NCBI GenBank assembly: GCA_023415335.1
Contig: JAEZLD010000202.1
Location: forward strand, 1 to 46,668
Direction of reading: 5' to 3'
DNA from: Bacillota bacterium
GTDB lineage: Bacteria; Bacillota; Clostridia; Clostridiales; Caloramatoraceae
Length of the DNA stretch: 46,668 bases
The notes beneath the pieces were generated by a model, which saw only the letters and a list, made by a program, of their open reading frames with translations, did not search any database and was not told the DNA's origin. Positions 24,329 through 33,075 of this stretch are shown piece after piece. The position numbers and the translations under genes are program-made. The first letter of the stretch is position 1, and each line of letters opens with the position of its first letter.

Positions 24329-26110
24329 CTATATCCTGTAGTTCACCGCCTGTGCATTGAACAGCTTATAGTACATGCTCTCCTTTTTCTCCATAAGCTT
24401 TTCATGGGTATCATAGTCCTCTATGCCGCCCTTGTTTAAAACCAGTATTCTGTCACAGAACACACTGCTGGACATCCTATGGGATATATATATGGCTGTC
24501 TTTTCCCCTATAAGGCTGTTGAAGTTTTCGTATATCTCTGCCTCGGCCAAGGGGTCCAATGCACTTGTAGGCTCATCCAGTATTATAAGGGAACCTCCTT
24601 TATACAGGGCCCTGGCTATGGCAACCTTCTGTCCCTGTCCTCCCGACATCTCAATACCGCTTTCATCATAGGCCTTTCCAAACAGGGACCTTATACCATT
24701 TGGCAGCTCTTGAAGCTTTTCCTTCAGCCCTACCTGCTTAATCAGCTCCTCCGCCCTTAGAGTATCCTCACCAGGGTCCTTTCCTGTTATGTTCTCCTCT
24801 ATTGAGAAAGCAAACAGCTTGTAGTCCTGGAATACTGCAGACAGCTGCTTCATATAACTTGAATGCTCATACTCAAATATGTCCCTGCCATTTATAAATA
24901 TGATGCCGCTGGTTGGATGGTATAGCCTGCATAATAGCTTTATTAAGGTAGTCTTACCTGCGCCGTTAAGCCCCACTATAGATACCTTCTCCCCCTTGTT
25001 TATGGAGAAGCTTATATCCTCTATTACCAGCTTTTCACTTCCCGGATACTTGAAGGATACATTTTCAAAGCATATACTTTCTATTTCTCCCTTGAATGGC
25101 ACAGTCCCCTGTAAACTGTCCTCATCTGGAATGCTCATGAACTCCATGAAGGGCTGAAGATACCCAATCATCTGCATTACACTGACCACATTTTTCCCCA
25201 GTTCTATTGAGGATGCTGCAAAGCTTATGGCAGAGGACACGTACATAGTAAAGGAGCCTATGCTTATAAGGTTCCCCAGCCTTGCCATAACAACTCTTAG
25301 ACCAACATAACCATAGGCAATTGCTGCCTGCAGGTCATTTATCATGCTATAAATTCCAAGGTATTTACCCATGGTTCTATAGAATTTCGTGAACCATGAG
25401 TTTATCTCCTTATTATATTCAGTCACTCTGTCGGACAGCATATCACTCATTCCATAGAGCCTTATATCCTTCTGTAGCTTATCCGATTCACATAATCCCA
25501 CATAATAACCATATTTTCTGTTCACAGGAATTATCTCGTTAAAAAACCTTACCTGATAGCTCATAACACTCTTTTGTATGAGAAGCATGAGGCCTACAGT
25601 GGCTATAAGCACCACCACCAGTGTCCAGCTTAGGGTAAACATAACAGTCATGAGACCGATTATAGTAAACAGGCCTTTAAGCATTCCAGCCAGAGATATT
25701 ACCAGGTTGCGCATGGTTCCCTGATTGTTGGTAGCAAACACTGCCTTCTCCTTCAAATCAAGATAGTATGGATTTTCCAGATAGGAAAACTCAATCTTCA
25801 TTATCTTTTCAGAAAATGCCTTATCAAATTTCTCCTTTACCTCCAAGTTCTTAACCTGAGTAATCTTCTTCATAGTGTTGTTCAGGAGGCCAAATAGAAG
25901 GTTTGAGACTACTATAAGCCCTCCCCATAGTATAAGCATCCTCATGCTACGGCCTCCCGTAAGCTCATCTATGAGGAATTTAGGGAGTATAATGTTCGCC
26001 CATATCTGCCCGCTGCTCAGAAGAGTACTTGTAACGAGAGCTATTATATAGCTTGGACATAGCTTCCACGAAAGTGAGAAGAACATCTTAAAGCACTTTA
26101 TATTATTCAT
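24329..26110 (-). CDS. ABC transporter, fused membrane and ATPase domains (second of pair)
   Basis: A 593-residue half-exporter: six membrane segments in about residues 1-320, then an ATPase domain. Walker A GLNGAGKTT, signature MSGGQGQKVAIARAL, Walker B LIILDEPTSALD and the H-loop YISHRM are all consensus, so its ATPase looks active. I start at the ATG 26108-26110 with AGGAAGGAGAGGAAG upstream. The 40-codon longer frame lies inside the previous gene in another frame. It overlaps the first ABC gene by eight bases, so the two likely form a heterodimer. No peptidase domain or precursor peptide gene was found nearby. The substrate is unknown. Confidence 0.9.
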   Translation of the reverse strand: MNNIKCFKMFFSLSWKLCPSYIIALVTSTLLSSGQIWANIILPKFLIDELTGGRSMRMLILWGGLIVVSNLLFGLLNNTMKKITQVKNLEVKEKFDKAFSEKIMKIEFSYLENPYYLDLKEKAVFATNNQGTMRNLVISLAGMLKGLFTIIGLMTVMFTLSWTLVVVLIATVGLMLLIQKSVMSYQVRFFNEIIPVNRKYGYYVGLCESDKLQKDIRLYGMSDMLSDRVTEYNKEINSWFTKFYRTMGKYLGIYSMINDLQAAIAYGYVGLRVVMARLGNLISIGSFTMYVSSAISFAASSIELGKNVVSVMQMIGYLQPFMEFMSIPDEDSLQGTVPFKGEIESICFENVSFKYPGSEKLVIEDISFSINKGEKVSIVGLNGAGKTTLIKLLCRLYHPTSGIIFINGRDIFEYEHSSYMKQLSAVFQDYKLFAFSIEENITGKDPGEDTLRAEELIKQVGLKEKLQELPNGIRSLFGKAYDESGIEMSGGQGQKVAIARALYKGGSLIILDEPTSALDPLAEAEIYENFNSLIGEKTAIYISHRMSSSVFCDRILVLNKGGIEDYDTHEKLMEKKESMYYKLFNAQAVNYRI

Positions 26111-27914
26111 TCTCTTCCTCTCCTTCCTGGTTATAGTATTTCCCCTGTATGGTGAACATGCTGTAATACTCTCCCTTAGCCTCCATAAGCTCCTCATGGC
26201 TTCCATATTCCTTAAGACCATCATTATCAAACAGTGCTATCTTATCACAGAACTTTGTACTGGCAAGCCTGTGTGAAATATACACTGCAGTCTTTCCCTT
26301 TACTAAATCGCTGAAGCTTTCATATATTTCAGCTTCTGCCAGAGCATCCAGTGCTGCTGTTGGCTCGTCCATTATAACCATGTTGGCATCCTTATAAAGT
26401 GCCTTGGCAATGGTTAGCTTCTGGTTCTGGCCTCCAGAAAACTCTGTTCCCTTTTCATCAATTATTTTAAGCATCATGGTGTCAAGTCCCTTGTCCAGCT
26501 CCTTCAGCTTATCTCCAAGTCCTGCCTTTTCCAAAGCTGCCCCAGCCTTTTCCCTGTCAGCCTCCTCAGAGGTACAGGCTACATTCTCAAGCAGGCTGTA
26601 GGCAATTATATTAACATCCTGGAAAACAACAGAAAACATGCTGAAAAGCTCCTTCCTGTCAAACTGCTTAAGCGGGATGCCATTGATCCTGATTTCCCCT
26701 TCAGTTACATCAAAAAGTCCTGTCATAAGCTTTACCAGAGTGCTTTTTCCAGCTCCGTTTATTCCAACTATGGCAAGCCTCTCACCCTTATGTATGGTAA
26801 AGTCAAGATTTTTGAATATGTATTTATCCGTACCCGGGTATTTAAAGCTTACATTATCGAAAACAACCTCCAGGGTATCATCTTCTATAGCTTTCCTATC
26901 CCCGCCTTTTTCACCCAAATCACTGTCAATGAAGCAGTAAAAATCCCATACATACTGCCCCTCCTGTATAAGCACTGCTGCCTTCTCAGACAGGTTCCTC
27001 ATAGCAAGTGACAGACTCAGAACAGAGGCCAGATACATGGAAAAGTCAGCTATAGACATGCCGTTTACTGCCTTGTATATAAGAATTCCATAGGTAAGGG
27101 CATCACTTACAAGAAGTGTAAGAAGTCCTGCAAATCCAAGAAGGTATTCCTTATTGTATATCTGACTGTATATTCCCACATAACCCTGTATCTCCTTGTT
27201 GTAATTAGAAAGTATCCTGTCCTTAAACCCGTAAAGCCTTATGTCCTTTCCATATCCAAAATCATGGGTCGTATTATAGTAGTATTTCTTCCTTCTCTCA
27301 GAGTGGGACAGGTCCTTCTTCCTTGAATACTGGTACCTGCTAACGGAATACCTTATCCATATAACAGCAGCAGCATTTATACATAGTCCCATAAGAATAA
27401 GGGGACTCACCCTCCCTATAAAAACCATCAATGCTGCCGCTGTAAGTGCTATAGCAGGCATTTCAAAAAGCCTGTGGTATATTCCTTCTACTCCATTTTC
27501 GTTACTGCTATTAGCCTCCATGGCCCTTCCATTTCTTTCATAAAAGGAAGCATCCTCAGTATGGCTGTAGTCCATAGTAACCAGCTTCACAAACATATCC
27601 CTCACATAGCCTATACGAAGTGCAGTCAGCCTTGGGTAGCAGGCATTCTCAATATAGGTTTTATAAAAACCAAATACTGCTGAAATAGCAATGAAACCTG
27701 CTACAATATAAATTATCTTATTGATATCAGCCTGCTGCCCCTTTACAAGCTCCTGTATAAGCAGCTTAGGAAGAATTACCCCAAAGAATGGATAAACCGC
27801 AGCAAAGATGGTATACCGGCTAAAATCCCAAAATATTCCCCTATCTAAATCCCATGCATTCTCGAGCATCCTCTTTAGCGTCCTGCCTAAAGGATAGTCC
27901 ATTTTAATTCCCAT
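26103..27914 (-). CDS. ABC transporter, fused membrane and ATPase domains (first of pair)
   Basis: A 603-residue half-exporter with six membrane segments in the first 340 residues and an ATPase domain at the C terminus. Walker A GINGAGKST, signature FSGGQNQKLTIAKAL, Walker B MVIMDEPTAALD and H-loop YISHRL are consensus. The start ATG at 27912-27914 has GCGGGGGCATACTG upstream. A GTG 13 codons earlier has no site. It forms an operon with the following ABC gene. Resemblance to lipid, peptide or drug exporters cannot be refined further from sequence. Confidence 0.9.
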   Translation of the reverse strand: MGIKMDYPLGRTLKRMLENAWDLDRGIFWDFSRYTIFAAVYPFFGVILPKLLIQELVKGQQADINKIIYIVAGFIAISAVFGFYKTYIENACYPRLTALRIGYVRDMFVKLVTMDYSHTEDASFYERNGRAMEANSSNENGVEGIYHRLFEMPAIALTAAALMVFIGRVSPLILMGLCINAAAVIWIRYSVSRYQYSRKKDLSHSERRKKYYYNTTHDFGYGKDIRLYGFKDRILSNYNKEIQGYVGIYSQIYNKEYLLGFAGLLTLLVSDALTYGILIYKAVNGMSIADFSMYLASVLSLSLAMRNLSEKAAVLIQEGQYVWDFYCFIDSDLGEKGGDRKAIEDDTLEVVFDNVSFKYPGTDKYIFKNLDFTIHKGERLAIVGINGAGKSTLVKLMTGLFDVTEGEIRINGIPLKQFDRKELFSMFSVVFQDVNIIAYSLLENVACTSEEADREKAGAALEKAGLGDKLKELDKGLDTMMLKIIDEKGTEFSGGQNQKLTIAKALYKDANMVIMDEPTAALDALAEAEIYESFSDLVKGKTAVYISHRLASTKFCDKIALFDNDGLKEYGSHEELMEAKGEYYSMFTIQGKYYNQEGEEENE

Positions 27915-27972
27915 CAGTATGCCCCCGCTCCATTTAATGTTATTATTTACCACAAGTGTATATTATCATATG

Positions 27973-28018
27973 AAAAAAGGATTGCATAACAATTATTAGT
28001 TGCTATGCAATCCTTTTT
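27973..28018. terminator. Strong bidirectional terminator between MATE remnant and ABC pair
   Basis: An 18-base stem with one mismatch, AAAAAGGATTGCATA-A-CAA against TTG-C-TATGCAATCCTTTTT, gives T-runs in both directions. It is the original terminator of the decayed MATE gene. Confidence 0.9.
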
Positions 28019-28042
28019 CTCAACCGTTGGTTTAGTCAGTTG

Positions 28043-29014
28043 TCAATTGATTTTTTTCATACGTCTGAAGAAAATCACCTGAAATGGTATGGATACAGCA
28101 AAGGTCAAAATATCAGCTGTATGCCCGTAAGCTTGAAGGGGTACGGAAGTAAAAGTATCAGGGGTAAGTAGAAAACCCCATTCCTGCAGGAGGCCAGGAA
28201 GGTGGTACTCTTTACTCTGCTTAGACATTGGAGTGTCTTGTTTACAAGGGTGGAATAGGCCATCATGGCAGTGACAGGCAGTAAAAATAAAGTGCCCTTG
28301 TGCCTATGGAAATAACCTTAAGATCGTCCTTCCTGAACAGACCCATCAGCCTTGAAGCAGTGCATAGTATGAATATGGCCGCTGCAGATGAAAGGATGGT
28401 TCCAAATATAACAGTTACCCTGAAAGCCCCTTCCACACGCCCATATTTTTTTGCTCCATAGTTATACCCTGCCACAGGTATATAACCCTGTCCTATTCCA
28501 ACTATTATATTTCTTATGACCATATATATCCTGTTGGCAATGCTCATAGCTGAAATGGCTGCGCTTCCATACACCCTCGCCTGGTTGTTCCTGAAGTTGC
28601 TGCTATACTGTCTAAGCCCTGACGAAAAACCGATGGAGCACCTGTTTTTATTATATTCCAGTAGGTACCTAGCCTCCTACTTATATTCTTAATGGAAATG
28701 CTGACTATGCTTACTTTAAACACGTAGAAGCCCAGAAGTATGGAGAAGCTTACCACCTGTACAATAATAGCAGCAATGGCTGCTCCTGCAGTTTTCAGTC
28801 CAAGTCCCCAATCAAATATGAATATTGGGTTTAAAAAAATATTAAGTATGGCGCCTGTCATTATTCCTATCATCGATAGCTTGGCCTTCCCGCTAGACCT
28901 GAATACCACATTAAGCACACATGTGGAGCACATAATAGGTGCTGCAAGAAGTATATAGAAGCCATAATCACAGGCATAGGGAAGTATATCATCGTTGGAG
29001 CCGAACAGCCTCAT
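28043..29014 (-). pseudogene. MATE family efflux transporter, decayed
   Basis: Segments of a MATE transporter appear in order but in changing reading frames. The first is CDYGFYILLAAPIMCSTC through IIKTGAPSVFRQGLDSIAA (28600-29014). A frameshift leads to YGSAAISAMSIANRIYMVI... (28263-28574), then a frame change to MMAYSTLVNKTLQ...NGVFYLPLILLLPY (about 28110-28260). Another change leads to ADILTFAVSIPFQVIFFRR at the end (28043-28110). About 120 residues of the N terminus are absent, replaced by the terminator and the C45 gene. At least three frameshifts plus truncation make this non-functional. The surviving sequence is still easily aligned by eye, so the decay looks recent. Confidence 0.88.
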
Positions 29015-29032
29015 GATGCCCTTAAGATTAAG

Positions 29033-29060
29033 AAGGCAGCTATTAATCCATAGCTGCCTT
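29033..29060 (-). terminator. Terminator after the C45-type hydrolase gene
   Basis: An 11-base perfect stem AAGGCAGCTAT/ATAGCTGCCTT with a six-base loop is followed on the minus strand by CTTAATCTT, a weak T-tract. It marks the junction with the truncated MATE gene. Confidence 0.7.
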
Positions 29061-29104
29061 GAAAATTCAATTTTCAGCTTCCCATCACTTTTGTTTTTCT
29101 AAAG

Positions 29105-30121
29105 CTATGCTTGGAATGCCCTATTAGACCTGATGTCCTCCTTAAAGCTCTTCCTGCATGGATTCCCCTCTACTCTCCAGATCTGTCCTTTACCTAAATC
29201 ATATATCACAGACCATACGGTATCAGCATTGGTTTTTCTGTCATATTGGCACATGAACCCATGCTTTCCAGAAAGTATGTCCCTCGCCAGCTCAAATGAA
29301 AAGCTGTCTTTGTTAGCCTTAAGGGCATTAACGGCCGTATCATATCTGTCCCTTGACCTCCAGTCATCTATTTCCTCATTATTGTATTTCTCCATTTCCT
29401 TGGAGTTAAATCTGTTGGCAGCTGCCACATAGCCCTCATCCCTTTTGGGTTCTATAACCACCAGCCTTTCAGGGTTGCATTCCACAACTGCCATATCCCC
29501 GCTTTTATCTGCAAGAGTTATAGTCTGGGCTGAAGCAATAGGAAGCTTCCTTAGGTGTTCAATAGCCTCCTCCACAGTCGAACATTTCTCAAGTATATAT
29601 CTCACCAGCATTCCCGCATTAAGACCCGGTTTTCTCAGGTATGGATAAACAAAGGTAAGCCCTGCTGCAAGCCCCTTGGAGTTGACTCCATCCTCCATCT
29701 CCACATATGCCGTGGTATTCCCGTTGAATGCATAGCTTCCCTTAAGGTCATATATGCAATTCATGTACAGCTTTTCAAGGCTTACAAGAAAATCGCTGTT
29801 TCTTCCGAATATTATATTGTTATTATCTGCAAAGGCAAAGCATGTACATCTATTGTCAAGCTCAAAACAGTACATGGCAAACAATATTGTCTGAAGGGTT
29901 TCCACAGGAAGCCTTTGGCCATCTACAATGCCTCTAATCTCCTCTAATATCTCTGGGAAGTATATTGCATATTCCTTAGTACATTCCCTTGCAAAGGCCT
30001 TCTTTTTCTCATCCAGCTTAAAGGTTGGACAGTAGTTCAAGGACTTACCGCGCTCATAGAGCAGTTTTCCCCATTTATATCCTACCTCATAATGTGTTCC
30101 TCTGAATCTCCCATGGTACAT
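29105..30121 (-). CDS. C45-type autoproteolytic acyltransferase/hydrolase (Ntn superfamily)
   Basis: The protein resembles acyl-CoA:6-aminopenicillanate acyltransferase/choloylglycine-like Ntn hydrolases. The segment DNRCTCFAFADNNNIIFGRNSDF supplies a likely nucleophile Cys92 and the GRNSDF motif. Downstream are GLAAGLTFVYPY, ITLADKSGDMAVVECNPE and YVAAANRF, typical for the family. In peptidase family C45 an N-terminal pro-segment is cut to free the cysteine, and about 91 residues precede it here. The start ATG at 30119-30121 has GGAG eight bases upstream. Natural substrates of bacterial members are mostly unknown. It is a single gene. Confidence 0.8.
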   Translation of the reverse strand: MYHGRFRGTHYEVGYKWGKLLYERGKSLNYCPTFKLDEKKKAFARECTKEYAIYFPEILEEIRGIVDGQRLPVETLQTILFAMYCFELDNRCTCFAFADNNNIIFGRNSDFLVSLEKLYMNCIYDLKGSYAFNGNTTAYVEMEDGVNSKGLAAGLTFVYPYLRKPGLNAGMLVRYILEKCSTVEEAIEHLRKLPIASAQTITLADKSGDMAVVECNPERLVVIEPKRDEGYVAAANRFNSKEMEKYNNEEIDDWRSRDRYDTAVNALKANKDSFSFELARDILSGKHGFMCQYDRKTNADTVWSVIYDLGKGQIWRVEGNPCRKSFKEDIRSNRAFQA

Positions 30122-30204
30122 AAATATCACTCCAAATACATTATTTGGGTCAGCGCTAACCTATGCTTTAACATTAGTTTAATAAAAATTTATTGTCAAC
30201 AGCA

Positions 30205-30243
30205 TAATAAAAAAGACAGGGCGGTATATAGCCGACCCTGTCC
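30205..30243 (-). terminator. Terminator of uppP
   Basis: On the minus strand GACAGGG/CCCTGTC with inner GGC/GCC pairs is followed by TTTTTTATT, 42 bases past the uppP stop codon. Confidence 0.88.
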
Positions 30244-30284
30244 TATGTTTCCTCAATATATGCATACGTTTATTTAAAATACAT

Positions 30285-31130
30285 TTATATTATTGATAGG
30301 AATCCCAGTGCCAATACAGCTATGCCAAGTATAATCCTGTACCAGCCGAACACCCTAAAGTCATGCCTCTTTATATAGCTCATAAGGAACTTGATAACAA
30401 GCAGTGACACCATAAAGGCCACCACCATTCCTACAAGCAGTATTGTTAATTCCGGGGTGGTAAATGCTAATCCAAATTTAATCACCTTAAGTAAGCTTGC
30501 ACCCAGCATAACCGGTATTGCCAGGAAGAATGTGAACTCTGCTGCAACAGTTCTCGATACCCCTAGAAGCAGCGCTCCCACTATCGTAGCACCTGAGCGT
30601 GAGGTTCCCGGGAATATAGCTGCTATCAGCTGGAATATTCCTATAAGGAAGGCTGTACTAAAGCCTATTTCTGCTAAGGAGTTGATTTTTGCACGTTTGC
30701 CTCTATGTCTCTCCTCTACAATTATGAATGCTATACCAAAAACAATAAGTGCTATTGCAACTGACTTGTAGTTGTAAAAAAGTTCGTTAAACACATCATC
30801 AAACTTAAGCCCTATTACTGCTGCTGGTATGCAGGCAACAACTATCTTGAGCCACAGCATTATTATGTCAGACTTTATGTATGTCTTCTTCTGGCGGCCT
30901 ATATGCCTTACACCAAAGGGCCATATTTTATTCCAGAACAGCACAACCACTGCCAAAATAGAGCCAAACTGTATTACCACTTCAAACATTCTATAGAATT
31001 CCTCGGTTACGTCCAGTTTGACAAATTCATTCAGTATAATCATATGTCCGGTACTGCTTATAGGAAGCCATTCAGTTACTCCCTGTACAATACCGAATAG
31101 AATTGCTTTAAAAATTTCTATTATCTCCAT
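30285..31130 (-). CDS. uppP: Undecaprenyl-diphosphate phosphatase UppP (BacA)
   Basis: UppP removes a phosphate from undecaprenyl diphosphate on the outer side of the membrane to recycle the cell-wall lipid carrier. It also gives bacitracin resistance. The 281-residue protein has about eight membrane segments. The active-site motifs are GVTEWLPISSTGHMII at residues about 17-32 and FPGTSRSGATIVGALLLG in the middle. Length and both motifs are normal. AAAGGAGTGCATC precedes the ATG. It is a single-gene unit with its own terminator. Confidence 0.96.
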   Translation of the reverse strand: MEIIEIFKAILFGIVQGVTEWLPISSTGHMIILNEFVKLDVTEEFYRMFEVVIQFGSILAVVVLFWNKIWPFGVRHIGRQKKTYIKSDIIMLWLKIVVACIPAAVIGLKFDDVFNELFYNYKSVAIALIVFGIAFIIVEERHRGKRAKINSLAEIGFSTAFLIGIFQLIAAIFPGTSRSGATIVGALLLGVSRTVAAEFTFFLAIPVMLGASLLKVIKFGLAFTTPELTILLVGMVVAFMVSLLVIKFLMSYIKRHDFRVFGWYRIILGIAVLALGFLSII

Positions 31131-31211
31131 GATGCACTCCTTTGAAAATATTCAATAAGCCAAGTATACCACATTATACTGCATATTGTATCGCTTTACT
31201 TTAAAAAGAGG

Positions 31212-31242
31212 CAAAAAATTAGGCAAGTATAGCTTCCTGCCT
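31212..31242 (-). terminator. Terminator of the five-gene ABC-HAD operon
   Basis: On the minus strand AGGCA/TGCCT with a 12-base loop, followed by AATTTTTTG, overlaps the last codons of the HAD gene. Confidence 0.6.
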
Positions 31243-31972
31243 ATATTCCACTGGATAATATATCCTTAAGTTGCCATAGGTTGGTAATTTCATACTGGTA
31301 GGTTACATCATCATAGCCCCCACTTGTTGCCCCGGGTACATGATACCAGCAAGCATCAACCCCTGCATTGTTTGCCCCTCTGATATCACTTGATAGAGAA
31401 TCCCCTATTACCAGTGCCTTATCCTTATTAAAATTAGGAATGCTTTTAAAGCATGCATCGAAAAAGGCCTTCTCCGGCTTAGGTGCTCCTACCTCCTCTG
31501 ATATGAATACTCCCTCCATAAGACTGCTTAAACCAGAGAGGTTAAGCTTGTTATGCTGGGTACTTCCCACTCCATTGGATATTACATACTGCTTATAATG
31601 CTTCTTCAGCTCGCTGCACAGCTGGTAGGAGTCATCAAGATAATAATATACGTTTCCCAGCTCCTTCTGGTAGCGTTCCTCCAGGGCTTCTAATGATATG
31701 TTTTTAATATTCATCACCCTTATAAGCTCTCTGAAGCGTCCATAAAGCACCTCAGTTTTTGTTATTTCTCCCAGCTCAAATCTCTTCCAATGCTTGTCAT
31801 TTATCTGAGAGTACAGCTCTACGATTTCATCGTCAATTGTTCGTCCAAAAGAAGAAAAAGCCTTCTTCAGAGCATAGTTCTCTGATCTTTTAAAATCAAG
31901 CAGGGTATGGTCTACATCCCACAGTAGAAACTCGTATTCCTTATGGTCTACCTTACAGTTTTTATCCTTCAT
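31241..31972 (-). CDS. HAD-family hydrolase, YjjG/YfnB type
   Basis: A HAD phosphatase of 243 residues. Motif 1 LLWDVDHTLLDF carries the nucleophile and acid aspartates (DVD). Motif 2 is in QYVISNG, the motif 3 lysine in GAPKPEKAFF, and motif 4 in ALVIGDSLSSDIRGA. The arrangement and TLLDF fit the YjjG/YfnB subgroup, which removes phosphate from non-canonical nucleotides or other small molecules. I start at the ATG 31970-31972 behind GGAGGAAAGAGAA. It overlaps the DinB-like gene by 11 bases and is the last gene of a five-gene operon. Confidence 0.88.
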   Translation of the reverse strand: MKDKNCKVDHKEYEFLLWDVDHTLLDFKRSENYALKKAFSSFGRTIDDEIVELYSQINDKHWKRFELGEITKTEVLYGRFRELIRVMNIKNISLEALEERYQKELGNVYYYLDDSYQLCSELKKHYKQYVISNGVGSTQHNKLNLSGLSSLMEGVFISEEVGAPKPEKAFFDACFKSIPNFNKDKALVIGDSLSSDIRGANNAGVDACWYHVPGATSGGYDDVTYQYEITNLWQLKDILSSGI

Positions 31973-32702
31973 TTCTCTTTCCTCCAGAACCAATCATATA
32001 GTATCTTCCCCTTGTCCTTATCTCCTCTTTCCATCTGCAACAGCTATTAAGATGAAGAATTACATGCCTGGTGGGAGGCATAAGCAGTATTCCAGCTACA
32101 TCCTTTCCTCCCCAGAAATCAAGAAGCCAAATAGAGTCTTCCTGGCCCGTAACTCCTCCTGCATTATATATCCTGTCTAAATCTTTTTTATCTATATTCC
32201 TTTTCATATCCTCCTGGCCAAGGCTTTTTACGATTTCCCTGGTCCTTATAGCCACAGCTTTTCTATATTCTAAAATCTGTGTTATATTAATTTCGCTGCT
32301 TAGCTTTATTATTTCCTCATCTGTAAGTGCATTCCCTGTATCCTTTATCCCTACATTAAGCCTCTCCTGCCACTCACGGCTGAATACCTGCTCTCCCCTG
32401 TTTACCAGCAGGTTCATGGTCAGGTCCTCTATTCTTGCAATATGCCATATAACCCATGCAATGGTCTCATCCTTGCTTCCTGGCATTATGGCATATTCAT
32501 AGTCCTTCAGGTCCTCCAGCAGCAGATCTACCTCATTTTTACTGGTACCATAAACAGAGGACTGGTTCAGCTCAGCATGTATGTAAAGGAAAATTTCCTT
32601 GGCCTCATCAATATAGTCCTTCTTGCGTATGATGCTGTTTAGCTCCTTGTGCTTTTCACTTAGTCCCTCTCCAAAATACTTCAAGCAATCACCCCCGAAC
32701 AT
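31962..32702 (-). CDS. DinB-like / YfiT-like four-helix metal-binding protein
   Basis: The 246-residue protein is helical and soluble. It carries WVIWHIARIEDLTMNLL near residue 85 and PTRHVILHLNSC near the C terminus, the histidine-containing helices of the DinB/YfiT metal-binding superfamily. Members include thiol transferases and hydrolases, often of unknown substrate. The start is uncertain: ATG 32702 has AAGGG five bases upstream, while an in-frame TTG at 32684 follows GGGGGTGATTGC, a stronger binding site. It sits nine bases after a small membrane protein gene and overlaps the HAD gene. Confidence 0.72.
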   Translation of the reverse strand: MFGGDCLKYFGEGLSEKHKELNSIIRKKDYIDEAKEIFLYIHAELNQSSVYGTSKNEVDLLLEDLKDYEYAIMPGSKDETIAWVIWHIARIEDLTMNLLVNRGEQVFSREWQERLNVGIKDTGNALTDEEIIKLSSEINITQILEYRKAVAIRTREIVKSLGQEDMKRNIDKKDLDRIYNAGGVTGQEDSIWLLDFWGGKDVAGILLMPPTRHVILHLNSCCRWKEEIRTRGRYYMIGSGGKRNEG

Positions 32703-32710
32703 TTAATCCC

Positions 32711-33052
32711 TTATCTGTTTAACATCATGTGTATTTCATCATACTGTCTATACATCTTCTGCACTCCGTTTTCCAGCACATAGTAATGGAATATATACGG
32801 AATAAGAAGAACAAGCAGCCCCAGCAGAAGAACTTTTAACAACCCATCCCCGCTGAAGTAAGCAGCAAGTCCCACCCCTATGGAGGATAATCCAAAGGCT
32901 AACGTCACCAGCAGATGTATAAGCCTCTCATGCATAAAGAAGGATATCTGATGCAGATGCTCTGAAAGCACCTTTTCCCAGTCTGTATAATCCTGCTTTT
33001 CCTCAAGCAGCTTGTCTATCCTTTTTAAATACTCCTCTATCCTTTTCCTCAA
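32711..33052 (-). CDS. Small membrane protein with N-terminal amphipathic helix
   Basis: A protein of 113 residues. The first 45 are charged and helical, likely a coiled coil. Two hydrophobic segments follow at about residues 44-66 and 70-90, then a charged tail. I do not recognise a family. The likely start is the TTG at 33050-33052 with AAGGAG seven bases upstream. A GTG three codons earlier overlaps that site and so is less likely. It lies between the ABC permease and the DinB-like gene, 23 and nine bases apart, so it is part of the same operon. A role as an accessory to the transporter is possible. Confidence 0.65.
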   Translation of the reverse strand: MRKRIEEYLKRIDKLLEEKQDYTDWEKVLSEHLHQISFFMHERLIHLLVTLAFGLSSIGVGLAAYFSGDGLLKVLLLGLLVLLIPYIFHYYVLENGVQKMYRQYDEIHMMLNR

Positions 33053-33075
33053 AACAAACACTCCTTATGTGGGCT

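Noticed and set aside
26111..26230. A 40-codon N-terminal extension of the second ABC exporter
   Set aside because: It lies inside the first ABC gene in another frame, has no homology to exporter N termini, and a strong binding site precedes the internal ATG at 26110.
24329..27914. Lantibiotic or bacteriocin export cluster around the ABC pair
   Set aside because: No peptidase domain, no precursor peptide frame and no modification enzyme was found nearby.
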